From Pseudomonadota bacterium (GTDB taxonomy: Bacteria; Pseudomonadota; Gammaproteobacteria; Burkholderiales; Thiobacillaceae), in assembly GCA_021847835.1 (NCBI GenBank), contig JAJZPR010000013.1, positions 1-61,876 on the forward strand: a stretch of 61,876 nt of DNA. Direction: 5' to 3'. The number at the start of each line of letters is the position of its first letter. The first letter of the stretch is position 1. This document shows positions 1 through 7,783 of the stretch, piece by piece. A program made the position numbers and the translations under genes. The notes under the pieces are model-generated. The model made no database searches. It was not told where the DNA came from and was given only the letters and a program-made list of their open reading frames with translations.

Positions 1-25
1 ACAGAATTTTTGAAAGCTCTGCAGA

Positions 26-45
26 GCTGTCCGTTATTGGACAGC
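26..45. repeat. 7-bp inverted repeat
   Basis: The arms gctgtcc (26-32) and ggacagc (39-45) are perfect complements around a 6-nt spacer. It has the shape of a dimeric regulator site, but no adjacent gene start makes its role clear. Confidence 0.5.
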
Positions 46-197
46 GCAATTATGGGCAGGGGCAGGCGGCCGGTTCAAGAAAAAGCGCCGGCAAGTTCAA
101 AAATACCAGTCACTCTTGTGGGCAAAAAGCCACGTCCGCGAAACCGGGAGGCAAAAGTCCTTTTTAATCAATATGTTGTTTTAATGCCGCATTGAGG

Positions 198-227
198 ATT
201 CTTTGTTGTATTTGGACAACAAAGAAT
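198..227. repeat. 12-bp perfect inverted repeat
   Basis: The arms attctttgttgt (198-209) and acaacaaagaat (216-227) are perfectly complementary with a 6-nt spacer ending in ttgg, as in the repeat at 26-45. There is no T-tract, so an operator or mobile-element end is as likely as a terminator. Confidence 0.6.
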
Positions 228-410
228 AAGGCGGCAAGGTTCAAGCGGCAAGTTGCAAGGGAGACGTTGGACCTGGTTTGATTGGGTGACACGGCCACGG
301 GCCTCGCGACATCGGTTCTGGAGGGTTCCTGCAAGCCATGAATCGCGACTGAAGCCGCTCCCACGGGCTTCGACTTTACACCTCCCGCTATATGGGGCAT
401 GATGGGCCCC

Positions 411-686
411 ATGAAGGCTGCGCTCATCCACCAGTTCAAGCAGGCTTATGGCAATGGCCGCATCGAGGGTGTGATCTGGCGGGTGCCCGAGCCGGTGCCG
501 CCAACGCAGCATGGCTACAAGTACCGGCTCGTTTATGTCGTAGGCGGCACGAGAATCGTGGGCTATGACAACGAGCGCGGCAAGGGTGATCATCGCCATA
601 TCGGCGCCCGGGAAATGCCTTACCGGTTTGTGGATGTGCCAACCCTGCTGAAGGATTTCCTGAAGGATGCGGAGGAAGCTCGATGA
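411..686 (+). CDS. tumE: TumE-family toxin (DUF6516)
   Basis: This 91-residue protein matches the TumE/DUF6516 toxin family. Recognisable features are an N-terminal MKAALI start, a WRVPEPVPPTQHGYKYRL stretch and the conserved GYDNERGKGDHRH segment (about residues 46-58). TumE proteins are the toxic partners of HTH-type TumA antitoxins. ATG codons at 399 and 402 are also in frame; I chose 411 because family members usually begin MKA. No strong ribosome binding site precedes any of the three. The stop overlaps the tumA start by four bases (ATGA), which implies translational coupling. The family call is from memory and was not searched. Confidence 0.8.
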   Translation: MKAALIHQFKQAYGNGRIEGVIWRVPEPVPPTQHGYKYRLVYVVGGTRIVGYDNERGKGDHRHIGAREMPYRFVDVPTLLKDFLKDAEEAR

Positions 687-1048
687 ACACGCTGCATATT
701 GAAGTCCAGCCCGCACAGGCGGCGCTGACGCGCTTTGGTTCTGCATTGCAGGCCGTAATGGAGGGCCGCCCGCCACGCCCTTATTCCGGAATCGGATTCG
801 AAAACATGGCCCAGTTCGGGGAAGTGTTCACGCCGAAACGATGGGAACTGGTGGAAGCCCTGAAGGCATCCGGCCCGTTGAGCATTTATGCGCTGGCCAA
901 GCGCCTGAACCGCCATTACCGCAACGTATACAAGGATGTGAGCGTGCTGTCGGAGTGGCTGGTGATCGGCAGGGACGAGTCCGGCAAGGTCTATGTGCCC
1001 TGGGACGAAATCGACGTCAGGATGGCGCTGGGCAAGCAGGCGGCCTGA
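683..1048 (+). CDS. tumA: TumA-type antitoxin, winged-HTH regulator
   Basis: This 121-residue partner of tumE belongs to the MarR-like/HVO_A0114 DNA-binding group. The helix-turn-helix lies around residues 50-100 and contains LSIYALAKRLNRHYRNVYKD, followed by a short wing (GKVYVPWDEIDV). It is expected to neutralise TumE and repress the pair. A diverged partial copy of the same gene, beginning at the MAQFGE segment, lies at 1899-2120. The first about 40 residues, which contain no HTH, have no counterpart in that copy. Confidence 0.8.
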   Translation: MNTLHIEVQPAQAALTRFGSALQAVMEGRPPRPYSGIGFENMAQFGEVFTPKRWELVEALKASGPLSIYALAKRLNRHYRNVYKDVSVLSEWLVIGRDESGKVYVPWDEIDVRMALGKQAA

Positions 1049-1148
1049 AAAATCCTGTAGCGTCACCAGAATGCGCATGGGCTACGAGCCAGGCCGCCTG
1101 CCTGAGCCGGCGTGGTGTTGGCCTTGATCGCCCCTATATCGCGGGCGC

Positions 1149-1341
1149 TCAGGCCGGCGCCGGTTTCGCGCCGGTCAGCAGATACTCGATGAGTTCCCTC
1201 GCCGGGCGGATGGCGTTGCCGAAGGGCAGGCTTTCGCTGCCGCGGAAGAACAGGCCTTTTGCGATGTCGCCCTTCAGCGCGGCCGCGAGCTGCGTGTCGA
1301 TGCAGAACTGTCCGGCCCTGGCGATGCCGTCGCGCAGCCCG
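1149..1341 (-). pseudogene. Duplicated 3' end of the nitronate monooxygenase gene
   Basis: These 193 bp repeat 2116-2308 with a single mismatch (c at 1293 against g at 2260). Read on the minus strand they encode the last 63 or so residues of the flavin oxidoreductase at 2116-3297, including its stop codon. Similarity ends abruptly at both edges. The open frame that results (from 1349) has no credible start of its own, so this is a non-functional fragment left by a duplication. Confidence 0.9.
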
Positions 1342-1368
1342 GCGTTCATAAACTGCTAAACTGGTGGC

Positions 1369-1608
1369 ATGTCACCAACCATTTTTCGCGAAGGCGCTTT
1401 CCGCTTTTTCTTCTTTTCGCGCGAAGAGCCCAGGATGCATGTTCATGTATCCCATACGGATGGCGAAGCGAAATTCTGGCTGGAGCCAAAAATTGAACTG
1501 GCCATGAATCAAGGGCTGTCTCAGAAGCAGCTCAAAGAGGCCCTGGATTTGGTTCACTCTCACCGCACGGAGATTATCGATGCCTGGCGTACTCACTTCG
1601 GAGATTGA
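1369..1608 (+). CDS. DUF4160 domain protein
   Basis: This 79-residue protein matches DUF4160. It opens with a hydrophobic FRFFFFSREEPRMHVHV segment (residues 11-27) and ends in a helix, HRTEIIDAWRTHFGD. DUF4160 genes commonly sit immediately upstream of DUF2442 genes, as here, and the pair is widely suspected to be a toxin-antitoxin module. The molecular activity is not known to me. The gene begins 28 bp after the duplicated monooxygenase fragment, so the pair appears inserted between the two halves of a duplicated region. Confidence 0.75.
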   Translation: MSPTIFREGAFRFFFFSREEPRMHVHVSHTDGEAKFWLEPKIELAMNQGLSQKQLKEALDLVHSHRTEIIDAWRTHFGD

Positions 1609-1852
1609 AGTTTCCCTGGTGTCCGGCAAGGGGTTCTGGCTGCTCCTGGACAATGAAGAGCTTTTTGTCCCTTATGCCGAATTCCCATGGTTCAGGCAGG
1701 CCACGGTCGAGCAGATCACTACAGTCGAGCGGCCGTCGTCTGACCACCTTTACTGGCCACTGCTGGACGTTGATCTGGCAGTTGAGTCCATTCGCAATCC
1801 TGCTTTGTTTCCGCTGATTTCCAAACCTGCATCATTTCAGCGAACGCGCTAA
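1580..1852 (+). CDS. DUF2442 domain protein
   Basis: This 90-residue protein has the DUF2442 pattern: an N-terminal strand pair (GFWLLLDNEELFVPYAEFPWF, about residues 18-38) and a C-terminal LLDVDLAVESIRNP-LFPLISK signature. Its start lies 29 bases inside the DUF4160 gene, indicating coupled translation. The tail SFQRTR after the signature may be extra sequence. It is the likely regulatory or antitoxin partner of the DUF4160 protein, by analogy with the frequent pairing only. Confidence 0.75.
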   Translation: MPGVLTSEIEVSLVSGKGFWLLLDNEELFVPYAEFPWFRQATVEQITTVERPSSDHLYWPLLDVDLAVESIRNPALFPLISKPASFQRTR

Positions 1853-1898
1853 GCGCCGGGCTGAATTCAGGGCTGCTTCCACTCTGCCGGGCTGGTTT

Positions 1899-2120
1899 GA
1901 AAACATGGCCCAATTCGGGGAAGCGTTCGCGCCGAAACGATGGGAATCGGCGGAAGCCCTGAAGGCATCCGGCCCGTTGAGCATTTATGCGCTGGCCAAG
2001 CGCCTGAACCGCCATTACCGCAAGGTATACAAGGATGTGAGCGTGCTATCGGAGTGGCAGATGATCTGCAAGGACGAGTCCGGCAGGATTCGTGTGCCCT
2101 GGGACGGGATCGACGTCAGG
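1899..2120 (+). pseudogene. Truncated second copy of tumA
   Basis: These 222 bp align with 800-1021 in tumA at roughly 91% identity by eye (about 19-20 differences). They encode the HTH core (MAQFGE...SIYALAKRLNRHYRKVYKDV). The frame then runs into DNA antisense to the monooxygenase and stops at 2157-2159. The native 3' end is missing and the 5' end is unrelated to tumA. The junction falls at tcagg (2116-2120), which is present at both parental sites (1017-1021 and 1149-1153) and suggests a microhomology-mediated join. Confidence 0.85.
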
Positions 2121-3297
2121 CCGGCGCCGGTTTCGCGCCGGTCAGCAGATACTCGATGAGTTCCCTCGCCGGGCGGATGGCGTTGCCGAAGGGCAGGCTT
2201 TCGCTGCCGCGGAAGAACAGGCCTTTTGCGATGTCGCCCTTCAGCGCGGCCGCGAGCTGGGTGTCGATGCAGAACTGTCCGGCCCTGGCGATGCCGTCGC
2301 GCAGCCCGCAGCGGATCAGGCAGTGCAGCCCGCTGGTGCAGCGTTCGGGATCGGCCTTGGCGCAGGCCTGGAGCTTGTGCTCGCGCTTGAGGTAGTTCGC
2401 CAGCCACGGCGTCTTCACCGCGCGCGCGGGCAGGCCGGCCACGCTCATGAAGGTGACGATGTCCTCGGGCTTCGCCTCGGCCAGCACCTTCTTGAAATTG
2501 GGGTGCGCGTCGCCCTCCTCGGTGACGGCGAAGGGCGTGCCGATCTGCACGGCGCTGGCGCCCATGGCCAGCAGTTCCGCTACCTTCTCGTGGGTGTCGA
2601 CGCCGCCGGCGACGATGAGCGGGATGCGCTCGCGCGCGATGCCCAGTTCCCTGAACAGCTCGAACACGCCCGCGAGCACGCCGGCGAAATCGAAGCGCGC
2701 GTCGCCGACTTCCTCGATTTTGGTCGCACCCAGGTGCCCGCCCGCGTGGCGCGGATGCTCGATGACGATGGCGTCGGGCAGGCGCCCGCCGCTGCCGAAT
2801 TTTTTCAGGCGCATCCATTTCTTCAGCACCACGGAAACCCCGCGCACGTCGGACAGGATGGGGATCAGCGCGACGTCGGGGTAATCCTCCGCCAGCTCGG
2901 GCAGGTCCAGCGGCAGGCCCGCGCCCATGACGATGGCCTGCGCCCCGGACGCGCAGGCCTGGCGCACGCAGGCGGCGTGTTCGGTCACCGCCTTCATCAC
3001 GTTGACCGCGACCAGGCCCTTGCCCTGCGCGGTTTCCAGCGCCATGCGGATTTCGCGGTCGAGCGCGATGAGGTTGATGGCGTCCAGGGTTTTTTTGTCG
3101 GGATGCTTGCCCGCCCGTTCCATCAGGTCGGGATGGTGGTGGCGCAAGTCGATGCTGGCGATGGTGCCCATGGCGCCCGTCCTGGCCACCGCGCCGGCCA
3201 GGCGGTGCGCGGACACGCCCACGCCCATGCCGCCCTGCACGATGGGCAGGAGTGTTTTCCCCCTGATGGAGAAGGTCGGATATTCAGTCGGGAGCAT
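2116..3297 (-). CDS. NAD(P)H-dependent flavin oxidoreductase, nitronate monooxygenase family
   Basis: This 393-residue TIM-barrel flavoenzyme of the 2-nitropropane dioxygenase family has FMN-site hallmarks: IVQGGMGVGVSAHRLA near residue 18, the HPRHAGGHLGAT segment around 195-207, and the glycine-rich IVAGGVDTHEKVAELLAMGASAVQIGT region typical of phosphate binding. Family members oxidise nitronates or act as enoyl reductases, and the substrate here is unknown. The stop codon (2116-2118) lies exactly at the rearrangement junction with the truncated tumA, so the gene is intact but its downstream neighbourhood is rebuilt. It is divergent from ribE. Confidence 0.9.
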   Translation of the reverse strand: MLPTEYPTFSIRGKTLLPIVQGGMGVGVSAHRLAGAVARTGAMGTIASIDLRHHHPDLMERAGKHPDKKTLDAINLIALDREIRMALETAQGKGLVAVNVMKAVTEHAACVRQACASGAQAIVMGAGLPLDLPELAEDYPDVALIPILSDVRGVSVVLKKWMRLKKFGSGGRLPDAIVIEHPRHAGGHLGATKIEEVGDARFDFAGVLAGVFELFRELGIARERIPLIVAGGVDTHEKVAELLAMGASAVQIGTPFAVTEEGDAHPNFKKVLAEAKPEDIVTFMSVAGLPARAVKTPWLANYLKREHKLQACAKADPERCTSGLHCLIRCGLRDGIARAGQFCIDTQLAAALKGDIAKGLFFRGSESLPFGNAIRPARELIEYLLTGAKPAPA

Positions 3298-3374
3298 GCA
3301 ATTCCAGCGGACAGTGCAAAAACAATCATTTTAACATGATCTTCTTGTCCTTAATTTGGACTGAAAAACATTAC

Positions 3375-3412
3375 TTCCCCTCCCCAAGCCTCCCCACGCG
3401 GTGGGGAGGAGG
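3375..3412. repeat. GC-rich hairpin repeat
   Basis: This copy of the interspersed repeat has a tccccacgcggtgggga stem-loop flanked by poly-pyrimidine and poly-purine tracts. The tail that follows (ggcaaacgccgggcccaaac) recurs inverted near 11973-12000, so the repeat carries conserved flanking sequence as well as the hairpin. Confidence 0.75.
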
Positions 3413-3493
3413 CAAACGCCGGGCCCAAACCGATCGAACGGATGCGGCGACAGGCTGCTAAAATGGCGAACTCGTCAGCCCCGCTCTTTAACC

Positions 3494-4099
3494 ATGTTCA
3501 CCGGAATCATCCAGGCAGTCGGCAAAATCCACGAATTCGAAGCGCGCGGCGCCGACGCGCGCATGGTGATCCACGCGGGCGGGCTGGATCTTTCCGACGT
3601 GGCGGTGGGCGACAGCATCGCGGTCAACGGCGTGTGCCTCACCGCCGTCGCGCTGACACCGACCGCTTTCACGGTGGACGTGTCGGCCGAAACCCTGGGC
3701 TGCACGGAAGGCTTCGCGCCCGGCGCGGAGGTGAACCTGGAAAAGGCCATGCGCCCGATCGACCGCCTGGGCGGGCACATCGTGTCCGGCCACGTGGACG
3801 GCGCGGGCACGGTGGCCCGCTTCGAGCCGGTGGGCGAATCGCATCTGCTGGCCATCGACGCGCCCGCGGAACTCGCGCGCTACATCGCGGCCAAGGGCTC
3901 GATCACGGTGCAGGGCGTGTCGCTCACCGTGAACCGCGTCGAGGGCGCGCGCTTCTACATCAACCTGATCCCCCACACGCTGGCCATGACCACCCTGAAG
4001 CGCCTCGGGCCGGGCAGCCGCGTGAACCTGGAAATCGACATGGTCGCGCGCTATGTGGAGCGCCTGACGCAATTCATGTATCCCAACGACAAAGATTGA
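3494..4099 (+). CDS. ribE: Riboflavin synthase alpha chain
   Basis: This 201-residue enzyme dismutates two 6,7-dimethyl-8-ribityllumazine molecules to riboflavin. It shows the expected two lumazine-binding repeats: the first starts with MFTGIIQAVG, and the second, around residue 95, contains LGGHIVSGHVDG. Length matches the family. The start is the ATG giving MFTGII. The gene leads the riboflavin group ribE-ribBX-ribH and is separated from ribBX only by a palindromic element. No FMN riboswitch was recognised upstream. Confidence 0.95.
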   Translation: MFTGIIQAVGKIHEFEARGADARMVIHAGGLDLSDVAVGDSIAVNGVCLTAVALTPTAFTVDVSAETLGCTEGFAPGAEVNLEKAMRPIDRLGGHIVSGHVDGAGTVARFEPVGESHLLAIDAPAELARYIAAKGSITVQGVSLTVNRVEGARFYINLIPHTLAMTTLKRLGPGSRVNLEIDMVARYVERLTQFMYPNDKD

Positions 4100-4100
4100 A

Positions 4101-4247
4101 TGACTACCTCAATAAATCTACTGCGCGGTTTGCCTGCTTTGTTGCGCCGATGCTCGGAATCCTCATGTATTTCCATATACACTCCGGTTCCTGCGCTCGG
4201 CGCGCCACGCATTCAAACCTGCTCGTTACAATTTCTTGAGGTAGTCA
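4101..4247. repeat. Palindromic element with 12-bp terminal inverted repeats over the ribBX ribosome binding site
   Basis: The arms tgactacctcaa (4101-4112) and ttgaggtagtca (4236-4247) are perfect complements, one base after the ribE stop and one base before the ribBX ATG. The interior contains a shorter imperfect palindrome centred near atgtatttccatataca (about 4165-4181). The right arm carries gaggtag, the only plausible ribosome binding site of ribBX. This could be a MITE- or REP-like insertion, or a translational control element. Confidence 0.75.
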
Positions 4248-4248
4248 A

Positions 4249-5337
4249 ATGAGCCTCGCCCCCATTACCGAAATCATCTCCGAGTTGAAAGCCGGCCGCA
4301 TGGTCGTGCTGGTGGACGAGGAAGACCGCGAAAACGAAGGCGACCTGGTCATGGCCGCCGAGCACGTCACGCCGGACGCCATCAACTTCATGGCCAAGCA
4401 CGGCCGCGGCCTGATCTGCCTGACGCTGACCGACGCGCGCTGCCGCCAGCTCGGCCTGAAGCAGATGGTCAGCGACAACCAGACCCCGCACGGCACCGCC
4501 TTCACGGTGTCCATCGAGGCGGCAGAGGGCGTGACCACCGGCATCTCGGCGCAGGACCGCGCCGTCACCATCCAGGCGGCGGTGGCGAAGGACGCCAGGC
4601 CCGCCGACATCATCCAGCCCGGCCACATCTTCCCGCTGCGCGCGCAGCCGGGCGGCGTGCTGATGCGCGCGGGCCACACCGAGGCCGGCTGCGATCTCGC
4701 CCAGCTCGCCGGCCTGGAACCGGCCGCGGTGATCTGCGAAATCCTCAAGGACGACGGCACCATGGCGCGGCTGCCCGACCTGATTCCGTTCGCGCAGCAG
4801 CATGGCCTGAAGATCGGCGCCATCGCCGATCTCATCCACTACCGCAACCAGACCGAGAGCCTGGTCGAGCGCGTGGCCGACCGCCTGATCCAGACCGTGT
4901 ACGGCGCCTTCCGCCTGCTGGCCTATCGCGACAACAACGGCGAAGCCCATCTCGCGCTGGTCAAGGGCACCATCCACGCCGGCCAGGAAACCCTGGTTCG
5001 CGTGCACGAGCCCCTCTCCGTGATGGACTTCCTCGACGTCACCGGCGGCAGACATTCCTGGCCCATCATGGGCGCGATGGAACGCATCGCCGAGTCGCAG
5101 TCCGGCGTGCTGGTTTTATTGCACCGGCCGGAAACGGCCGATGCGCTGCTCAATCGTGTGAACCCGCCAGCGCAAGCAACCGGCCAGAAGAAAGTCGACC
5201 TGCGCGACTATGGCATCGGCGCGCAGATACTGAAGGACATCGGCGTGGGCAGGATGCGGCTGCTTTCAAACCCGCTGAAGATGCCGGCCATGGACGGCTT
5301 CGGCCTCGAAGTCACGGGCTACGTGGAACACAACTGA
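4249..5337 (+). CDS. ribBA: 3,4-dihydroxy-2-butanone-4-phosphate synthase with degenerate GTP cyclohydrolase II domain
   Basis: The protein has 362 residues. Residues 1-205 form the RibB domain, which converts ribulose 5-phosphate to dihydroxybutanone phosphate; the acidic [10 protein letters not shown] site is at 23-32 and HTEAGCDLA near 144. The C-terminal half has the RibA fold, but the zinc site (C-X2-GD...C-X-C) is replaced by [21 protein letters not shown], with no cysteines. It therefore probably lacks cyclohydrolase II activity, as in RibBX proteins described from proteobacteria. A separate ribA would be needed elsewhere. Its ribosome binding site lies in an inverted-repeat arm. Confidence 0.92.
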   Translation: MSLAPITEIISELKAGRMVVLVDEEDRENEGDLVMAAEHVTPDAINFMAKHGRGLICLTLTDARCRQLGLKQMVSDNQTPHGTAFTVSIEAAEGVTTGISAQDRAVTIQAAVAKDARPADIIQPGHIFPLRAQPGGVLMRAGHTEAGCDLAQLAGLEPAAVICEILKDDGTMARLPDLIPFAQQHGLKIGAIADLIHYRNQTESLVERVADRLIQTVYGAFRLLAYRDNNGEAHLALVKGTIHAGQETLVRVHEPLSVMDFLDVTGGRHSWPIMGAMERIAESQSGVLVLLHRPETADALLNRVNPPAQATGQKKVDLRDYGIGAQILKDIGVGRMRLLSNPLKMPAMDGFGLEVTGYVEHN

Positions 5338-5350
5338 CCAAGGAAACCTC

Positions 5351-5818
5351 ATGGGAACCAATACCAGCTTCTCCGAACTCGATCCGGCCTACCACGGCCA
5401 GGGCCTCAAAATCGGCATCACCATGAGCCGCTTCAACAAGGACATCTGCGAAGGCCTGCTCTCCGCCTGCAAGCGCGAGCTGCTCAGGCTGGGCGTGGCC
5501 AATGAGGACATCCTGCTGGTGACCGTGCCGGGCGCGCTGGAGCACCCCCTCGCGCTGAAGAAGATGGCGCAAAGCGGCAGGTTCGATGCGCTCGTCGCCA
5601 TCGGCTCCATCGTGCGCGGCGAGACTTATCACTTTGAAGTCGTCTCCAACGAGTCCTCGCGCGGCATCACCGACGTGCAGCTGCAAACCGGCGTGCCCGT
5701 CGCCAATGCCGTGCTCACCCTGGAAAACGAAGATCAGGGCTACCGGCGCATGAGCGAAAAAGGCACCGATGCCGCGCGTGTGGCGGTGGAGATGGCCAAC
5801 CTGATGAAGCGCATATGA
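5351..5818 (+). CDS. ribH: 6,7-dimethyl-8-ribityllumazine synthase
   Basis: This 155-residue protein has the lumazine synthase pattern: an N-terminal [18 protein letters not shown] segment, [15 protein letters not shown] around residues 58-72, and the [19 protein letters not shown] region that carries the catalytic histidine. It condenses the RibB product with the pyrimidine intermediate, feeding ribE upstream. It follows ribBX after 13 bp, with aaggaaac as ribosome binding site, and overlaps nusB by four bases. Confidence 0.95.
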   Translation: MGTNTSFSELDPAYHGQGLKIGITMSRFNKDICEGLLSACKRELLRLGVANEDILLVTVPGALEHPLALKKMAQSGRFDALVAIGSIVRGETYHFEVVSNESSRGITDVQLQTGVPVANAVLTLENEDQGYRRMSEKGTDAARVAVEMANLMKRI

Positions 5819-6300
5819 AAACCCCCGCCGCCACGCCCGGCGGGGCAAAAAGAACCGCCGGCAAAACAGGCGGCGCAGGCTCGCGCAGCCTGTCGCGCGA
5901 ATTCGCCCTGCGCGCGATCTACGCGCAGCTTCTGAGCGGCCAGGACGAGGTGGACGTGGCCGCGCACGTGCGCGAAGACAAGGATTTCGCCAAGGCCAAC
6001 GCGCCTTATTTCGAGACCCTGTTCCACGGCGTGCTGACCGAAAGCGCCGACCTGGAACTGAAGCTCGCGCCGCACCTCGACCGTCCCATCAAGGAACTCT
6101 CGCCCATCGAGCGCGGCATCCTGCTCATCGGCGCGTTCGAACTCGCCGACTGCCCGGACGTGCCCTGGCGCGTCGCCATCAACGAAGCCGTCGAACTGGC
6201 CAAGAAATACGGCGGCACCGACGGCCACAAATACGTCAACGGCGTGCTCGACAAGCTGGCGAAAACAGTGAGGAGTGAGGAGTCAGGCGTAAGGAGTTAA
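5815..6300 (+). CDS. nusB: Transcription antitermination factor NusB
   Basis: This 161-residue NusB has an N-terminal extension rich in Ala, Gly and Lys (1-25). The core follows: [16 protein letters not shown] near 30, the [16 protein letters not shown] segment and [28 protein letters not shown] near the end. NusB acts with NusE on boxA of rRNA leaders. The last ten residues ([10 protein letters not shown]) are encoded by a gtgaggagtgaggagtc-type intergenic repeat that has invaded the stop region, so the tail is probably not functional. The ribH-nusB linkage is classical. Confidence 0.93.
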   Translation: MKTPAATPGGAKRTAGKTGGAGSRSLSREFALRAIYAQLLSGQDEVDVAAHVREDKDFAKANAPYFETLFHGVLTESADLELKLAPHLDRPIKELSPIERGILLIGAFELADCPDVPWRVAINEAVELAKKYGGTDGHKYVNGVLDKLAKTVRSEESGVRS

Positions 6301-6342
6301 CCTCCGCCTTCCTCCTCACGCCTCGCTCCTCACGCCTCACGC
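6267..6342. repeat. Inverted gtgaggagtgaggag-type repeat
   Basis: Positions 6270-6298 (gtgaggagtgaggagtcaggcgtaaggag) are mirrored by ctcctcacgcctcgctcctcac at about 6312-6333. The left arm provides the last codons of nusB. A related sequence lies at 39357-39451, next to nudB and aspS. Confidence 0.6.
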
Positions 6343-6347
6343 ACATC

Positions 6348-7307
6348 ATGCCCGGCGAATTCGACCTCATCGCGAAATACTTCACCCGCCCCGCGCCGCA
6401 TGCGGTGCTGGGCGTGGGCGACGACTGCGCGCTGATCGCGCCCACGCCCGGCATGGAACTGGCCATCTCCACCGACATGCTGATCGCGGGCCGGCATTTC
6501 ATGCCCTCGGACGGCCCCGGCACCATCGGCCACAAGGCCATGGCGGTGAACCTCTCCGACCTTGCCGCCATGGGTGCCAGGCCGCGCTATGCGCTGCTGT
6601 CCATCGCCCTGCCCGAGGCCGACGAAAAATTTCTGCGCGGCTTTGCCGGCGGCTTCTTCGGGCTCGCGCAAAAATACGGCGTGGAGGTGATCGGCGGCGA
6701 CACCACGCGCGGCGGACTGCTCACGCTGAACGTCACCGTCATCGGCGAAGTGCCGCCCGGCCAGGCCCTGCGCCGCGACGCCGCGAAAGCCGGCGACGAC
6801 ATCTGGGTCTCCGGCACGCTGGGCGACGCCGCCGCCGCGCTCGCCCACCACCAGGGCCGGCTGCGGCTGGAAACCGCGCAGGCCGTGCAATGCTTTCCGC
6901 GCCTGTTCGTGCCCGCGCCGCGCATCGAACTCGGCCTGGCCTTGCGCGGCATCGCGCATGCCGCCATCGACGTGTCCGACGGCTTCGCCGCCGATCTCGG
7001 ACACATCCTGGAACGCTCAGATGCAGGCGCGGAAGTCTGGTTCGACCAGTTGCCGCTGTCCGAGGCGCTCGCGCCGCTCGTCAACGACCCGGCGGCGCAG
7101 GACTGCATCCTCGCCGGCGGCGACGATTACGAGCTGGTGTTCACCGCGCCCGCCGAGAAGCGCGAAGACATCGCCAGGATCGCAGCGCAACTCGAACTGC
7201 GCCTCAGCCGGGTCGGCCGTATCCAGCCGGAGCCGGGACTGCGCATCCTCAACCGTGGCGAGCCCATGCCGCTCGCGCGCGCAGGCTTCGATCACTTCCA
7301 GTCATGA
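6348..7307 (+). CDS. thiL: Thiamine-monophosphate kinase
   Basis: This 319-residue ATP-grasp-like PurM-family kinase phosphorylates thiamine phosphate to the diphosphate cofactor. The metal-binding GVGDDCALI motif is at 22-30, followed by ISTDMLIAGRHF, the VNLSDLAAMGA segment and VIGGDTTRG. Length is normal. It sits between nusB and pgpA, the usual proteobacterial order, and overlaps pgpA through ATGA at 7304-7307. Confidence 0.94.
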   Translation: MPGEFDLIAKYFTRPAPHAVLGVGDDCALIAPTPGMELAISTDMLIAGRHFMPSDGPGTIGHKAMAVNLSDLAAMGARPRYALLSIALPEADEKFLRGFAGGFFGLAQKYGVEVIGGDTTRGGLLTLNVTVIGEVPPGQALRRDAAKAGDDIWVSGTLGDAAAALAHHQGRLRLETAQAVQCFPRLFVPAPRIELGLALRGIAHAAIDVSDGFAADLGHILERSDAGAEVWFDQLPLSEALAPLVNDPAAQDCILAGGDDYELVFTAPAEKREDIARIAAQLELRLSRVGRIQPEPGLRILNRGEPMPLARAGFDHFQS

Positions 7308-7783
7308 ATCCGGATGCCCGCTTTCTGACCAGCCATCCTGCGCACTTCATCGCGCTGGGCTTCGGTTCGGGACTTGCACCCAAAGCCCCTGGCACTTTCG
7401 GCACACTGGCCGCGCTGCCGCTGTTCTGGCTGCTGGTGCAAGCCGGACTGGATCGGACGGCACTGTTGCTCATCATCGCCGCCGGATTCGCATTGGGCAT
7501 CTGGGCCTGCACGGTAACCGGCAAAAACCTCGGCATTCCCGACCACGGCAGCATCGTGTGGGACGAAATCGTGGCCATGTGGCTGGTGCTCGCCTTCACG
7601 CCGGCGAACTGGCTTGGGTGGCTCGCCGCCTTTGGCTTGTTCCGTTTTTTCGATATCCTGAAACCATGGCCCATCCGCTTCTTCGATGCCCGGCTCAAGA
7701 ACGGCTTCGGGGTCATGTTCGATGATTTATTGGCGGCGGCGTACGCCCTGCTTCTGATCAAAGGTTGGCAATGGCTCGCGTGA
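7304..7783 (+). CDS. pgpA: Phosphatidylglycerophosphatase A
   Basis: This 159-residue inner-membrane enzyme dephosphorylates phosphatidylglycerophosphate. It has the PgpA signature: GSGLAPKAPGTFGTLAALPLFW near residues 21-42, the acidic WDEIVAMW motif and FRFFDILKPWPI. Three to four hydrophobic segments fit a membrane protein. Translation is coupled to thiL (4-nt overlap), and the gene overlaps pncC by 13 bases. Confidence 0.94.
   Translation: MNPDARFLTSHPAHFIALGFGSGLAPKAPGTFGTLAALPLFWLLVQAGLDRTALLLIIAAGFALGIWACTVTGKNLGIPDHGSIVWDEIVAMWLVLAFTPANWLGWLAAFGLFRFFDILKPWPIRFFDARLKNGFGVMFDDLLAAAYALLLIKGWQWLA

Larger units (their letters stand above)
1..398. other. Intergenic leader with two inverted repeats
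   Basis: No convincing coding region is seen. The only clear structures are two inverted repeats, annotated separately. Positions 340-366 (reverse strand) resemble the GGGAGCGGCTTCAGTCGCG-type intergenic repeat I recall from gammaproteobacterial genomes; I cannot confirm that here. A 61-codon open frame at 10-195 has no recognisable features and is not called. Confidence 0.6.

Noticed and set aside
1149-1349. A separate 66-residue minus-strand gene
   Set aside because: It is a 193-bp copy of the 3' end of the monooxygenase gene with no start signal, so it is called a pseudogene fragment.
4101-4247. A possible FMN riboswitch before ribBX
   Set aside because: The conserved FMN-aptamer segments (for example AGGG...GGGG and CAG-type loops) are not present; the region is a simple terminal inverted-repeat element.
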